Positions 50,085-60,608 are shown, counted from the stretch's first letter. The stretch is DNA of 64,000 nucleotides from CAVRGQ01 sp963720785 (GCA_963720785.1 CAVRGQ010000004.1:620001-684000); one strand, 5' to 3'. Notes: a model not told the origin generated them from the letters alone. A program made the numbers and translations.

Positions 50085-52960
50085 GTGGTTGGACTGCCGT
50101 CGGGGACGGTCACGTTCCTGTTCACCGACATCGAGGGCTCGACCCGGCTGTGGGAGGAGCACCCCGACGCGATGCGCGACGCGCTCGCCCGCCACGACGA
50201 CATCGTCCGCGACGCGGTCGAGGCGCACGGCGGGTACGTGTTCACGACCACCGGCGACGGGTTCCACTGCCGCGTTCGCGACGGCGCACGACTGCCTGCG
50301 GCCGTCGGCGCTCGCAGCGCGACGCTCGCAGTCGACGGCGTGGCCGACGACGGCGCCGCTCCGGGTGCGGATGGGCGTCCACACCGGTGAGGCCGCAGGA
50401 GCGGGACGGCGACTACTACGGCCCGGCGGTGAACCGGGCGGCGCGGGTGATGGCGGCCGCGCACGGCGGGCAGGTCTTCGTGTCGGGGGCGACCGTTGAG
50501 TCGTCGGCGACTCGCTCGACGACGGGTCGAGCTCGTGGACGCTGGGCGAGCGCCGGCTGCGCGACCTGTCGCGCCGAGCGCGGTGTACCAGCTCGGGCCC
50601 GGGCCTCGCCGCGCGACTTCCCGCCGCTGCGGACGCTGGACCGCGTCGCCGGCAACCTGCCCGCCGCAGGTCAGCTCGTTCGTCGGCCGAGACGAGGAGG
50701 TGGCCGAGGTCGTCGAGCCTGCTCGGCGACAGCCGCATGGTGACGCTGACCGGGGTCGGCGGCGTCGGCAAGACGCGCCTGGCGCTGCAGGTCGCGGCGC
50801 AGGTCGCTCGCCGCGCGTTCCGCGACGGGGTGTGGCTGGTGGAGCTGGCGGCGGCGTGCGCGATCCCGACGCGGTGGCGACGGTGATCTCGGCGACGCTG
50901 CGGGCGGCCGGCCGTCCCGAGCTCGACCCGATCGACGCGCGTCGACGAGTTCCTCGGGACGCAAGGAGATCCTCGCTGGTGCTCGACAACTGCGAGCACC
51001 TGCTCGACGGGGTCGCGCGCGTCGCGGGCGCTGCTGCCACAGTGCGAACGCCTACGCCTCCTGGCGACGAGCCGCGAAGGCCTGGCGATCCGCGGCGAAC
51101 GGATCGTCGCGGTGCCGTCGCTCGATCCGACTGGCAGCGAGCGAGCTGTTCATGGAGCGCGCCCGCGACGCCAAGGGCCACTTCGAGCCCGTCGTCGGCC
51201 GACCTGGACGCGATCGCCGAGCTCTGCGGGCGGCTCGACGGGATCCCGCTCGCGATCGAGTTGGCCGCGGCGCGGATCACCGCCCTGTCACCAGCGCAGA
51301 TCGCGGCTCGGCTCGACCAACGGTTCCGCCTCCTCGCCGGCGGGGAGCGCGGCGCGGTCGAGCGCCACGCCGACGCTGCGGGCGGCGATCGACTGGTGCT
51401 ACGACCTGCTCACGGCGCCGGAGCAGACGGTGCTCCAGCGCCTCTCGGTGTTCGCGGGCACGTGCACCCTCGAAGCGGCCGAAGCCGTGTGCGGTGGCGG
51501 CGAGGTCGAGGCGGACGACGTGCTGGACTCGTGTCGAGCCTGGTCGCCCGGTCGCTGGTCGTGGCCGACACCGACGGTCCGACCCGGCTACGGACTGCTC
51601 GAGACGATCCGCCAGTACGCCGAGCAGCGCCTGGATCCCGATGACCTGGCCGAAGCGCGCGCGACCGCCACGGCGGCGTACTTCCAGTGTTCCTGGAGCG
51701 TGCCGCGTGACGGCTCTGTCAGAGCGCCGAACAGTTGGAGTGGGTGCGGCGGGTCGAACGCGAGACCGAGAACGTCACGCGTCGCCCTCGGCTGGATGCT
51801 CGAGCGTGAGCGGTCCGACGATGTCGCCACCGTTGTGTGTGCGGCGTCAACGAACCCGCTGTTCACCCTATTCGGCTGTCGCGACGGTCTTCGACAAGGC
51901 CGAGGAGGCGTTGGCGGTGGCGCGCCGGTACGACTCCGAGCAGCTGTCGCTCCGTGGCTCGCTGTCGCTGGCTGGTCGGCAGTGCAACTGCGGCGACTTC
52001 AATCGCGCCGAAGCTCGCTGCGTCGAGGCCGAGCAGCTCTGCAGTGATCCCGACGACACTCACGACGGTCGTGGTCATGCAGACCCGAATGCTCATCGCA
52101 ACCGCAGCCCGCGACATCGAGACTGCGAGCGTGCTGGAGCAGCGCAGGGTCGACTGGGCCCGTCGGAACGCCGCCCCCTACGACCTGTGCGGTGCACCTC
52201 CAAGGGGCTCGCAGCGCAGCAGGCAACGCTCGTGTCAGCGTGTGGCTGCCGTCGCTCAACGCGTGGGAGGCGCTTGAGGTTGCGCGCGCCAACGACAACG
52301 TCCTTGCGCTTCCCGGCGCGCGTGCTGCGCGCGCGTGCACGCGGTGCTCGACGACGATCCGGAGGCGGCGAGGCAACAACTCGTCGAGGCCGAGTCGGTG
52401 TGGGCGCGGTAAGCAGACCTACCGGCGAGCGACATCGGCCTCAACGCTCGGGGCCATCGTGGCCGCCAACCTCGACGACGAGATGCTCACGCTGCAGCCT
52501 ATGTGATCGCGCGTGCCGCCAATTCATACCCGGCTAATCGCTTGACCCTGGCGGTGTTCACCGAAGCCCTCGCGGGTGCGATTGCGACGCTGTGCCCCCG
52601 AAACGAGTTGCGTGCTGTACGGCGTGGTCGAAGCGCTGAACCCCGAGCTGGCCAAGTTCGGGGCCATGGCGGTCACCCGGGCGCGCGCCACCGAGGTCAC
52701 CGACGCGCGAGCTCGACACGGCTCAGGTGACGGCAGTCCGAGCGCGAGGCGCGGCCATGACACCGCTGCAGGCAGTCGACTTCGCCCGCGTGGTGCATCG
52801 ACGAAGGCCTTGCTGCCTACGAGGGACCGCGGACGGAGTGCCTCCGGCGGCGCTCGTGCGTGAGGGCGACGAAGGGTCGGGCACGGTGTCCGTGGCCGAC
52901 CTCTTCCCGCCGATCGGCGAGATCCCCGGTCCTGACGCGTCGTCAGGGTTCTGGCGGTGA
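50085..52960 (+). pseudogene. Adenylate/guanylate cyclase-AAA ATPase-TPR regulator, copy 1 (many frameshifts)
   Basis: The start VVGLPSGTVTFLFTDIEGSTRLWEEHPDAM is a class III cyclase domain. Across several frames one can follow RVRMGVHTGEA, DYYGPAVNRAARVMAAAHGGQVFVSG, then the ATPase FPPLRTLDRVAGNLP, TLTGVGGVGKTRLALQVAA (P-loop), VLDNCEHLLDG, CGRLDGIPLAIELAAARI and LSVFAGTCTLEAAEAVCGG, and a degraded-looking helical (TPR-type) C-terminus to about 52960. More than a dozen frame changes lie in the first 1.1 kb. Those I checked are repaired by adding GC, or GCGC, at a GCGC site, so the gene may be intact in reality. No large deletion is seen. The 3' end is approximate. Confidence 0.7.
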
Positions 52961-53196
52961 CTCGTCCCCGTCGCTCACCAGCGCGCCGGCAGACGGACCG
53001 CACGACGTACACCGCGAGCATCGCGGCACCGCGATACAGATGAAGGGGCTCACGAACGCGAGGCCGATGGTCACCCCGTACACGATGGGGCTGACCACCC
53101 GATGCGTTGGCCTGCCTATTCGGGTCACTACGCTCAACCGAAATCTGAGTCGGGCCTGCGATTGTGCAGGTGAGCATGGCGCTAAGTCGGGAACTG

Positions 53197-53249
53197 CTCG
53201 TAATGAGCAGGTCAAGGGTTCAAGTCCCTTCTCCGGCTCCATCGCCGCA
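53197..53249 (+). repeat. Direct repeat (right), tRNA-Thr 3' half; att-like
   Basis: Exact copy of 49943-49995: anticodon loop to CCA and flank. The 5' half of the tRNA is missing, so this is not a functional tRNA gene. The ~240 bases upstream (52961-53196) hold no gene that I can recognise. Confidence 0.88.
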
Positions 53250-53271
53250 TCGCCCCACCGCACCACTATTC

Positions 53272-53296
53272 CGACCCGGTCCCTGGGGCCGGGTCG
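53272..53296 (+). terminator. Second copy of the tRNA-Thr terminator-like hairpin
   Basis: CGACCCGG and CCGGGTCG with a 9-base loop, as at 50005-50029. It lies downstream of the right direct repeat, so the duplication includes the terminator. Confidence 0.55.
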
Positions 53297-53426
53297 TGTC
53301 GCGCCGGACGACCGTGCCAGCTGCCCCCGGGGTCCGTTCGCGTCGACGGGCACCTTGACGCGGCCTTCGCAACGGGCGAACCTTCAGCCACGCCGTCCGG
53401 GCACCCCGTGAGGAAAAGAGGGCGCT

Positions 53427-53643
53427 ATGACAACCAGCGTGTACGCCGTCAGTGAGCTGATCGGCACGAGCACGGAATCGTGGGAGCAGGCTGCGGCGGC
53501 AGCGGTCGAGCAGGCCGCACGCACGCTGCGTGACCTTCGTATCGCCCAGGTCGTGGAACTCGACATGACCATCGAGGACGGTCGGGTTTCGACCTACCGC
53601 GGTGAAGGTCAAGGTCTCCTTCAAACACGAGGCGAGCAAGTAG
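53427..53643 (+). CDS. Dodecin family flavin-binding protein (frameshift)
   Basis: 72 residues when repaired, the normal dodecin size. The sequence MTTSVYAVSELIGTSTESWEQAAAAAVEQAARTLRDLRIAQVVELDMTIEDGRVSTYR contains the flavin-stacking tryptophan of the SWE motif. As read, the frame continues into unrelated residues to 53759. Restoring one GC near 53601 (CCGCGGTG from CCGCGCGGTG) gives RAVKVKVSFKHEASK and a stop at 53641-53643. Dodecins form hollow dodecamers that store riboflavin or FMN. Confidence 0.88.
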
Positions 53644-53745
53644 GTCGCCCAGCCGTCGGGAGCGGTGTGGGTCCGACGCCGACGGCTCGAGCGAACGCCT
53701 CGGCAATGACCGCGTCGCTCCTCGTCAACCTGCCCCGGGCGCGAC

Positions 53746-53771
53746 ACCGCCCCGGCTAGGGCCGGGGCGGT
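53746..53771 (+). terminator. Strong GC hairpin downstream of dodecin
   Basis: ACCGCCCCGGC-TAGG-GCCGGGGCGGT is a perfect 11-bp stem with a 4-base loop, about 100 bases after the restored dodecin stop. There is no T-run. From here to 54147 I see no gene, only a leader motif shared with the other cyclase gene (CCGGTGT...CTGATTGACTG at 54095-54114). Confidence 0.55.
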
Positions 53772-54147
53772 GGTCGGAGATCTTGGCCTGTCGATCGGGC
53801 ACGCTGGGCTCGCGGGGGACCTCAGTCGTTCGGCAGCCGCCGATTCATGGGTGGAGGTTCGCGTGCGTCCACCGGTACGGATCGACGCGAACTATCGGGG
53901 TGGAGTGTCCTCGTGGACCAGCTTCTCCTCTGCAGAGCTTGCTGTCCGGTCTCCTGGCGATCGGCGGGGTTCATGCCGCTGCCGATAACCCCACGCTACG
54001 CCTGTCGCGTCCATCCGGGAAGCACCGCAAATGGCGCGGAACGAGAGCACGCGTGGATTGCGCGACGTCGGGCCCGACGCCCGATGAACCTGGTCCGGTG
54101 TGTCTGATTGACTGGTCGTTCGGAGTATCGCCGCGAGAGGGGGCCGA

Positions 54148-56900
54148 GTGGGCGAGTTGCCGTCGGGGACGGTCACGTTCCTCTTCACCGACATCGAGGG
54201 TTCCACCCGCTTGTGGGAGGAGCACCCGGACGCGATGCGAGGCGCGCTGGCGCGTCACGACGAGCTCGCTGCGCAGGCGGTCGAGGGGCACGGCGGCACA
54301 TGTCGTGAAGACGACCGGCGACGGCGTGCACGCGGTCTTCCCGGTGGCCGCCGACGGGGTGGCCGCCGCACTCGACGGGCAGTCGGCTCTCGGGCGTGAG
54401 CCGTGGGGTGTGACGGGCCCGATACCGGGTGCGGATGGGCCTGCACACCGGGCGCGGCCGAGCTGCGCGACGGCGACTACTACGGGTCGGTGCTGAACCG
54501 CGCGGCGCGGCTGATGAGCGTCGCCCACGGCGGGCAGGTGGTGCTCTCGCAACTCACCGAGCAGCTCGTGCGTGAGTGGCTCGGGCCCGAGGTCGAGCTC
54601 GTCGATCTCGGTGAGCACCGGCTTGCGCGATCTCGCCGCGCCGATGTACGTGTTCCAGGTGGCACATGCCGACCTCACGGAGTTCCCCCCGCTGCGATCG
54701 CTCGACGTCGCCAGCGGCAACCTCCCGGTGCAGATCAGCTCGTTCGTCGGGCCGGGAGCGCGACCTCGAACGCGCTTCCGCGAGCTCCTCGTCCCTCGTC
54801 GGCTGCTCACGCTCACCGGGGTCGGCGGCGTCGGCAAGACGCGCCTCGTGCTGCAAGCCGCGGTCGACGCCCAGTCGCCGCTTCCCGGGCGGTGCGTGGC
54901 TGGCCGAGCTCGCCGCGCACCGGCGATCCGGATGCGGTCTGCGTCCGTGGTGGTCACCGCGCTCGGCGCGCCGGCCCAGCCCGGCGTCAGCCGACCTCGA
55001 CGAGCCTCTGCGAGCACCTGGGCGCTCGACCGCAGCATTCTCGTGCTCGACAACTGCGAGCACGTGCTCGACGCCGCAGCCGATCTCGCTGCGGCGGTGC
55101 TCGAGCGGTGTCCAGGAGTGGTGGTCATGGCGACGAGTCGCGAGCCGCTCGATCTCGAGGGCGAGCAGGTCGTGCCGGTGCGACCGCTCGACGCCGCGAC
55201 CGACGCGGTGTCGCTGTTCGCCGAACGGGCCCGGGGCGTCGATCCCGAGTTCGTGGTCGACGACGAGACCGTGCGGCCGTCGAGGAGATCTGCGGTCGGC
55301 TCGACGGCGTGCCCCTGGCGGTCGAGCTCGCCGCCGCTCGGGTCGACACCATGCCCCGGCCGACATCGCCACCCGGCTCGACGATCGCTTCCGGCTGCTG
55401 TCGTCCGGCCGCCGGCGGTCCGTCGACCGTCACCAGACGCTGCGGGCGACGCTCGAGTGGTCGCACCAGCTGCTCGACGAAGCCGAGCAGGCGCGTGTTT
55501 CGACGGCTCGGGGTGTTCGCGGGCGGTTTCACCGGCCGACGCCGCTCGCGCCGTGTGCGGCGACGACGGTCCGCTCGGCGTCGCTCGTCCGCAAGTCGCT
55601 GGTGCAGTTCGGCGTGCGAGCCGCGCCCGGGTCGCTACCGACTGCTCGAGACGGTGCGAGTGTTCGCGCTCGAGCAACTCGCGGCTGCCGGGCGAAGCGC
55701 GAGACCATCGGCCGTGCCCACGCCGAATGGGTCGCGTAGCTTCGTGCGACCATCCGATCGGCGAGCCTGGATACATCGAAGGCGGCGTCGATCGGCAGAC
55801 GCTGTCGACGGGAGCACGACAACTGGCGCGAAGCCGGTCGAACGTTCGTGGTTGCGAGTCGACGATCGCGGTGCTTGGGCTCTGCGTGGCCGGGCTGCAC
55901 AGACGAGCGGCGGCCGGAACCGGAGATCGGGGTGCTGGACAGCGAGCGCGATAGACCGTCGACGGCATCGGCGACCTGCCCGGCCGCATACTGGCTCCAC
56001 TACATCGATGGCGGTTCGCCGCGTGCGGGTCGGGCGAACGACCATGGACCGCGCTCCGACACCACGTCGCCGCATTTCACGATGCCGGGTCGCCGGACCC
56101 GCAGGGATCGGGCCTGGAGTGGCGCCCTTCGACGGCGATCCTGGCGACGGTGGACGGGCGCAGGACGGCGATCGCGGTGCTAGACTCGAGGCCCTCGCGG
56201 TAGACGAGCTCATCGTCGCTGGAGCAGGCGAACGTGCTACATCTACAACGTGCTCCATCCGCAACCTCCCGCCGTCGATCGATGTCGACACGGGGCCGCG
56301 CAGCTGGCGGATGCAGATCACGACGGAGGCGCGGAACGAAGCCGAAGCGCCGGTGACGTACGCGTTCGTGGCGATGTCGCTGCGTGAGTCCGATCCGGAC
56401 GTAGCGCATGGCTGCGCTTGCGGCAGAGCCGAAGAGCATCGCAGGTGCAGAGCGAACGACAGCTTCATCATCGCCCTCGACCTCGGCCTGGGGTTCGCTG
56501 GCGACGCTCGGGCTCTGCACGGAGGTGGCGGCGGCCGAACACCTCCTCGAGCGTCTCGACCGACTGCAGTGCCACTTCGGCAATGCGTCGGTGGCACTGC
56601 TCACGCTGTGCCTGTGCCTGTTGCGGCGATCGGGGAGCTCCGGCCGCCGATCCCGCTCCACGCCTACCTCTTCGCGCACGCCGACCGGTGCGAAGCGTCG
56701 CGCGTACGCGTGGCGCCGGACCTGCCCGGACCCCGACTGCCGTGCCGCCTGCCACCTTCGACGACGCCGTGGGCATCGCCCGGGCCGCCGTGCGCGAGAT
56801 CGCAGCCGGGGTCCGCCGTGGGGCCCGCCCCACCAGCGGCGCCCGGATCCGTGCAGGACTGGTCGTTTCTGCGGGCAGTGCGGGAACTGTGGGGGCCGAG
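54148..56900 (+). pseudogene. Adenylate/guanylate cyclase-AAA ATPase-TPR regulator, copy 2 (many frameshifts)
   Basis: Paralogue of the gene at 50085. It starts GELPSGTVTFLFTDIEGSTRLWEEHPDAM and continues over several frames as HVVKTTGDGVHAVFPVAADG, RDGDYYGSVLNRAARLMSVAHGGQVVLSQ, LVDLGEHRLRDLA, TLTGVGGVGKTRLVLQAAVDA (P-loop), LDNCEHVLDAAADLAAAVLE, GRLDGVPLAVELAAARVDTMP and YRLLETVRVFALEQLAAAG. The first shift (near 54297) is repaired by GGCGGCGCACATG. It is probably an LuxR- or BTAD-like signalling ATPase coupled to cyclic nucleotide synthesis, though no C-terminal DNA-binding domain could be traced. The 3' end is approximate. Confidence 0.7.
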
Positions 56901-56958
56901 TGGCGGACACGCCGCGCACACGGGGCACATCGGGTCAGCGCACGGCGTCGTCACGCGA

Positions 56959-58119
56959 GTGCGCCGGGTCGTCCCACTGATCGCCGCGCTCGCCGTGGCG
57001 GCCCTGTCGGCGCCGGCGTTCGCGCAGGTGGTCGACCCGTCGACCGATCCGCCCACCAGCACCGAGCCGCCGAGCACCTCGGAGCCGGCGCCGAGCACCG
57101 AACCGGCGACCAGTACCGAGCCAGTCACGGATCCGTCGAGCACCACCGAGCCCGGCAGCGACCCGAGCACCTCCACGTCGGAGCCTCCGACGAGCACCAC
57201 GGAACCGCCCCTGCCCGACCTCAGTGAGCTGCTGATCCCGCGGCCGGAGTTCGGCGCGCTCAGCGGGCACCAGCGCGCGTTGGTCGACGACCTGCAGCGC
57301 GCCACCTACTCGTACGCGCTCCGTCGCCTCGCGCTGGTCACCACCGAGCGCCAGGTGAAGGACGCGAACGCGGTGCTCGCGGGCGTGCGCCGCCGAGAGC
57401 GATGCGATCGGCAACGAGATCCTCGAGCTCGCCCGGGCCGGTGGCGACGACGGCCTCGCCGAGGTGCGCGCGCTGAAGCGTCGCCTCGATGCCATCGTGC
57501 GTCGCCCCGCGCGGCGCGCATCGACGCGCAGGACGGCTCGGCGGCGCTGAACGACCAGGCGGATCAGCAACGCCGCGCAGTGGTCGCCGCGCTCGCCGAC
57601 CGCGCCACGGCGGAGTCGGGGCTCCAGGACGAGCTCGGCCCCGACGCGGTGCGGGCGAATCCCGACGACGTCACCGCGACCCTGACGAAGGCGCAGGCCG
57701 ACCAGCCGGACGCGACCGACGTCGGCGGCCTCACGTGGCCGATCCCCGGTGCGGCGATGGCGTCGCCGTTCGGGCTGCGCAACGACCCGCTCAGCACCGG
57801 TGCCGGGTTCCACCCCGGCGTCGACGTGACCGCTCCCTCCGGCTCCGAGGTGCACGCCGCTGCGGCCGGGCGCGTCGTCCGCGCCGGCGACTGCGGCGGC
57901 TACGGCAACTGCGTCGTGATCGACCACGGCAACTCGGTCGCCACGTTGTACGGGCACCTGAGCCAGATCGACGTGTCTGCGGGCGACACCGTCGACGCCA
58001 ACGACGTCATCGGCCTGGTGGGTTCCACCGGGTGGTCCACCGGAGCGCACCTGCACTTCGAGGTGCGCGTCCGCGGCCTGCCGATCGACCCGATGCTCGC
58101 CCTCGGCGACACGCACTGA
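56959..58119 (+). CDS. Secreted M23 (LytM-type) peptidase with Ser/Thr/Pro-rich linker (frameshifts)
   Basis: About 388 residues when repaired. GTG 56959 starts a signal peptide (VVPLIAALAVAALSAPAFAQ). A low-complexity stretch of TEP/STEP repeats (about 60 residues) and a helical coiled-coil region follow. The M23 domain has GFHPGVDVTAPSGSEVHAAAAGRV, YGHLSQIDVSAGDTV and the metal motif HLHFEVRVRG. Frame changes near 57392 (VRAAESDAIGNEILELARAGG after adding GC) and near 57512 cancel each other. It cleaves or regulates cleavage of peptidoglycan cross-links. Confidence 0.85.
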   Translation: MRRVVPLIAALAVAALSAPAFAQVVDPSTDPPTSTEPPSTSEPAPSTEPATSTEPVTDPSSTTEPGSDPSTSTSEPPTSTTEPPLPDLSELLIPRPEFGALSGHQRALVDDLQRATYSYALRRLALVTTERQVKDANAVLAGVRRRERCDRQRDPRARPGRWRRRPRRGARAEASPRCHRASPRAARIDAQDGSAALNDQADQQRRAVVAALADRATAESGLQDELGPDAVRANPDDVTATLTKAQADQPDATDVGGLTWPIPGAAMASPFGLRNDPLSTGAGFHPGVDVTAPSGSEVHAAAAGRVVRAGDCGGYGNCVVIDHGNSVATLYGHLSQIDVSAGDTVDANDVIGLVGSTGWSTGAHLHFEVRVRGLPIDPMLALGDTH

Positions 58120-58173
58120 CGCACTGACGGCGGATCTGGCGCGTGGCCGGCGGGGGTGCCAAGCTCCCCGGCC

Positions 58174-59010
58174 ATGGTTGCTGCACCCGAGTCCCCGTTC
58201 CGCTCCGACCTCTTCGCGGACCAGGTCGTCTTCGTCACCGGTGGCGCCACCGGCATCGGCAAGGAGATCTGCCGCTCCTTCGGGCACCACGGTGCGCGGA
58301 TCGCGATTGCGAGCCGCAAGCAGGAGGCGCTCGACGCCGCGGCCGAGGAGTTGCGCGCCGACGGCATCGACGTGTGGGTGCACGTGTGCGACGTGCGCGA
58401 CGCGGCCGCGGTGCGGGCGACGGTCGAGGCCATCGTCGAGCACTACGGGCGTCTCGACGTCGTCGTGAACAACGCCGCGGGCAACTTCCCCGCGTTGATC
58501 TCCAACATTTCGCCCAACGGGTTCAAGACCGTGGTCGACATCGACCTGCTCGGCACCTACAACGTGTCGAAGGCGGCGTTCGAGGTGTGGCTGCGCGACC
58601 ACGGCGGCAACATCGTCAACATCACCGCGCCGTTCGAGCAGCGCGGCGCCGCGCTGCAGGCGCACGTCGCCGCGGCGAAGGCCGGGGTCGACTCGCTCAC
58701 CCGCACGTGCGCGGTGGAGTGGGGCCGCCACGGCGTGCGGGTCAACGCGGTGGGCCCGGGCGCCATCGGTAACACCGAGGGGGTCAAGCGCTTCTCCGAG
58801 GCGGTGCCCGGCTCCACTCCCGACGACGACGGTTCGGAGGCCCCGCGGGCCAACAACCCCGTCGGCCTGCTCGGCCACGGCGCCGACATCGCCCACATGG
58901 TCATGTACTTCTGCAGCCCCGGCGCCCGGATCGTGTCGGGCCAGGTGATCCAGGTCGACGGCGCCGGCAGCGTCGACGCCATGAAGCTCGACCTCTCCCG
59001 GTTCGACTGA
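58174..59010 (+). CDS. SDR-family oxidoreductase, 2,4-dienoyl-CoA reductase-like
   Basis: 278 residues. The NADP(H) motif is VTGGATGIGKEIC, followed by NNAAGNFPALISNISPNGFKTVVDIDLLGTYNVSKAAF, a stretch characteristic of 2,4-dienoyl-CoA reductases. The usual YxxxK has no tyrosine: ALQAHVAAAKAGVDSLTRTCAVEWG matches the peroxisomal DECR type, which also lacks it. It would remove double bonds from unsaturated acyl-CoAs in beta-oxidation. The ATG at 58174 is taken as the start. Confidence 0.85.
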   Translation: MVAAPESPFRSDLFADQVVFVTGGATGIGKEICRSFGHHGARIAIASRKQEALDAAAEELRADGIDVWVHVCDVRDAAAVRATVEAIVEHYGRLDVVVNNAAGNFPALISNISPNGFKTVVDIDLLGTYNVSKAAFEVWLRDHGGNIVNITAPFEQRGAALQAHVAAAKAGVDSLTRTCAVEWGRHGVRVNAVGPGAIGNTEGVKRFSEAVPGSTPDDDGSEAPRANNPVGLLGHGADIAHMVMYFCSPGARIVSGQVIQVDGAGSVDAMKLDLSRFD

Positions 59011-59100
59011 CCGGTCGCCACCTGCGCCGCGCCCTCGAGGTGCTCGTTTTCATAACTCTGTTTTGGATGCGAACGCCGTTTCGATACTAGCTTGTCGGCC

Positions 59101-59772
59101 ATGACGACGACCGAGCGACGAGGGGCGGCGCCGGGAGGTCGCTTGGAACGCTCGCAGGAGGTCCGCCGGGCCCGAGTGCTCGGAGTGGTGCTGGACCTCG
59201 CCCGAGAGGGTGGCTACGACGCGATCCAACTGCGACCCATCGCCGAGCGTTCGGGCATCTCCACCGACACGATCTACCGGTACTTCGGGTCGCGCGAGCG
59301 CCTCATCGCCGCCGCCGTTCGCGAGTGGAACGACCGCGAGTTCAGCCAACCGGCCCCCTCGTGGTTCCGGGGCGACACGCCGGTGGAGCGGCTTCTGTCG
59401 TACTACCGCCACATCTGGCAGGTGTGGGAGCGGCACCCCACGATGCTCGAGACCGCCGTCCGCGCCGTGCTCGGCGAGAACGACGCGGACGACGGCATCG
59501 CGGCCCGACTCGTCCACGACCTCGAACCACTGACGGCCGACGCGCTCGGCGACGTCGACGCCGCGTACCGGGCCGACGTGCTGATGATCATGGAGCACAT
59601 GACGCACTCGGCCATGACCTTCGTCGTGCGGGACCAGCTCCGCGTCGACGAGGTGTTCCCGTTGATCGAGCGGACTCTCCGTCGCCTGGCCGAGCATCCC
59701 GCGATGGCCGCCGTTCGGCCCTCGTCATGGGCGTGGCCGGCGAGCGCCAACCGCCGGGACGCCGAGCAGTGA
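59101..59772 (+). CDS. TetR-family transcriptional regulator
   Basis: 223 residues from ATG 59101. The N-terminal helix-turn-helix reads VVLDLAREGGYDAIQLRPIAERSGISTDTIYRYFGSRERLIAAAVREW. The ligand domain contains LSYYRHIWQVWERHPTMLETAVRAVLG. The layout resembles KstR-type regulators of lipid or steroid catabolism, by inference only. The 90 bases before it are AT-rich for this genome (CATAACTCTGTTTTGGATG) and probably hold the promoter and operator. The hydratase gene follows after 37 bases. Confidence 0.87.
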   Translation: MTTTERRGAAPGGRLERSQEVRRARVLGVVLDLAREGGYDAIQLRPIAERSGISTDTIYRYFGSRERLIAAAVREWNDREFSQPAPSWFRGDTPVERLLSYYRHIWQVWERHPTMLETAVRAVLGENDADDGIAARLVHDLEPLTADALGDVDAAYRADVLMIMEHMTHSAMTFVVRDQLRVDEVFPLIERTLRRLAEHPAMAAVRPSSWAWPASANRRDAEQ

Positions 59773-59809
59773 ACCTACGCGGAGCAAGAGAGATGAAGGA
59801 GACGAACCG

Positions 59810-60608
59810 ATGCCGAGCCTGATGGACGAGCAGATTGCCGCCGCCGCCGATCTGCTCGTCGCCGCGCTGCGCGGACGGGTGTTCCTCGCCGGACTGCCGG
59901 CCGAGCTCACGCCCGACACCACCGTGGACATGCAACGGATCATCGACGCGGTGACCGACCGGGTCGACCGGCCGATCCGCGGCTGGAAGGCCTACTGCCT
60001 CTACAAGCCGATGAACCCGCCGGCACACGCGCCGGTCTACGACGTGCTCGCCAGTGGCGCGGAGATCCCGGCGACCATCTCACCGGCGCGCCTCATCGAG
60101 CCCGAGATCATGTTCCGGGTGGATCGTGACCTGCCGGCGCGCGAAGACAAGTACTCCGTCGCCGAGGTGATGGAGTCGGTCACGGCGGTCGTGGGCTTCG
60201 AGGTGATCGGGTCGCGGTTCCGCGCCGACCCTGCGGCCGAGGACGACAGCCCGACCACCGGTCAGGGATCCCTCCTCGGGTCGCTCGCCGACCACCTGGC
60301 GAATGGCTGCGTCGTCATCGGCGACCCCATCCCCGAGTGGCGGTCGGTCGCGTTCGAATCCGTGCGTCTGCGGGTGACGGAGGGCGATCGCGAGCTCGTG
60401 TCGGTCGTGGGCTGCCACCCGTTCGACGACCCGTTCCTGCCCGTGGTCGTGGGCGTGAACCGCCTGCGGCACGGCCGGGGCGTGCGCGGCGGGGGAGATC
60501 ATCCTGACCAACTCGTCGACCAGCTTCTTCGCCGTCGCACCCCACACCGAGATCCGTGCGACCTACGAAGGCGTGGGCTCCGTGGTCGCGACCTTCGCCG
60601 CCGGATGA
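59810..60608 (+). CDS. 2-keto-4-pentenoate hydratase / FAH-superfamily enzyme (frameshift)
   Basis: About 266 residues when repaired. MDEQIAAAADLLVAALRGRVFLAGLP, then RGWKAYCLYKPMNPPAHAPVYDVL and RLIEPEIMFRVDRDLPA (the acidic metal-binding motif ExE) fit the hydratase/decarboxylase group (MhpD/HpaH/XylI) that acts on aromatic-ring cleavage products. As read, the frame runs on into the next gene. Restoring GC near 60492 gives VRAAGEIILTNSSTSFFAVAPHTEIRATYEGVGSV and a stop at 60606-60608. A GAAGGAG site precedes ATG 59810. It overlaps the next start (ATGA). Confidence 0.82.

Noticed and set aside
53197..53249. A second tRNA-Thr gene
   Set aside because: Only the anticodon loop to 3' end is present. 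The acceptor 5' strand and D arm are missing.
57052..57210. A tandem repeat or CRISPR-like array in the Ser/Thr/Pro-rich stretch
   Set aside because: The repetition is codon-level low complexity (STEP-type linker) inside the M23 peptidase gene, with no spacers.
54403..58119. A single 1238-residue protein joining cyclase fragments to the M23 peptidase
   Set aside because: The join arises only because frameshifts let one frame stay open. The peptidase has its own GTG start and signal peptide at 56959.
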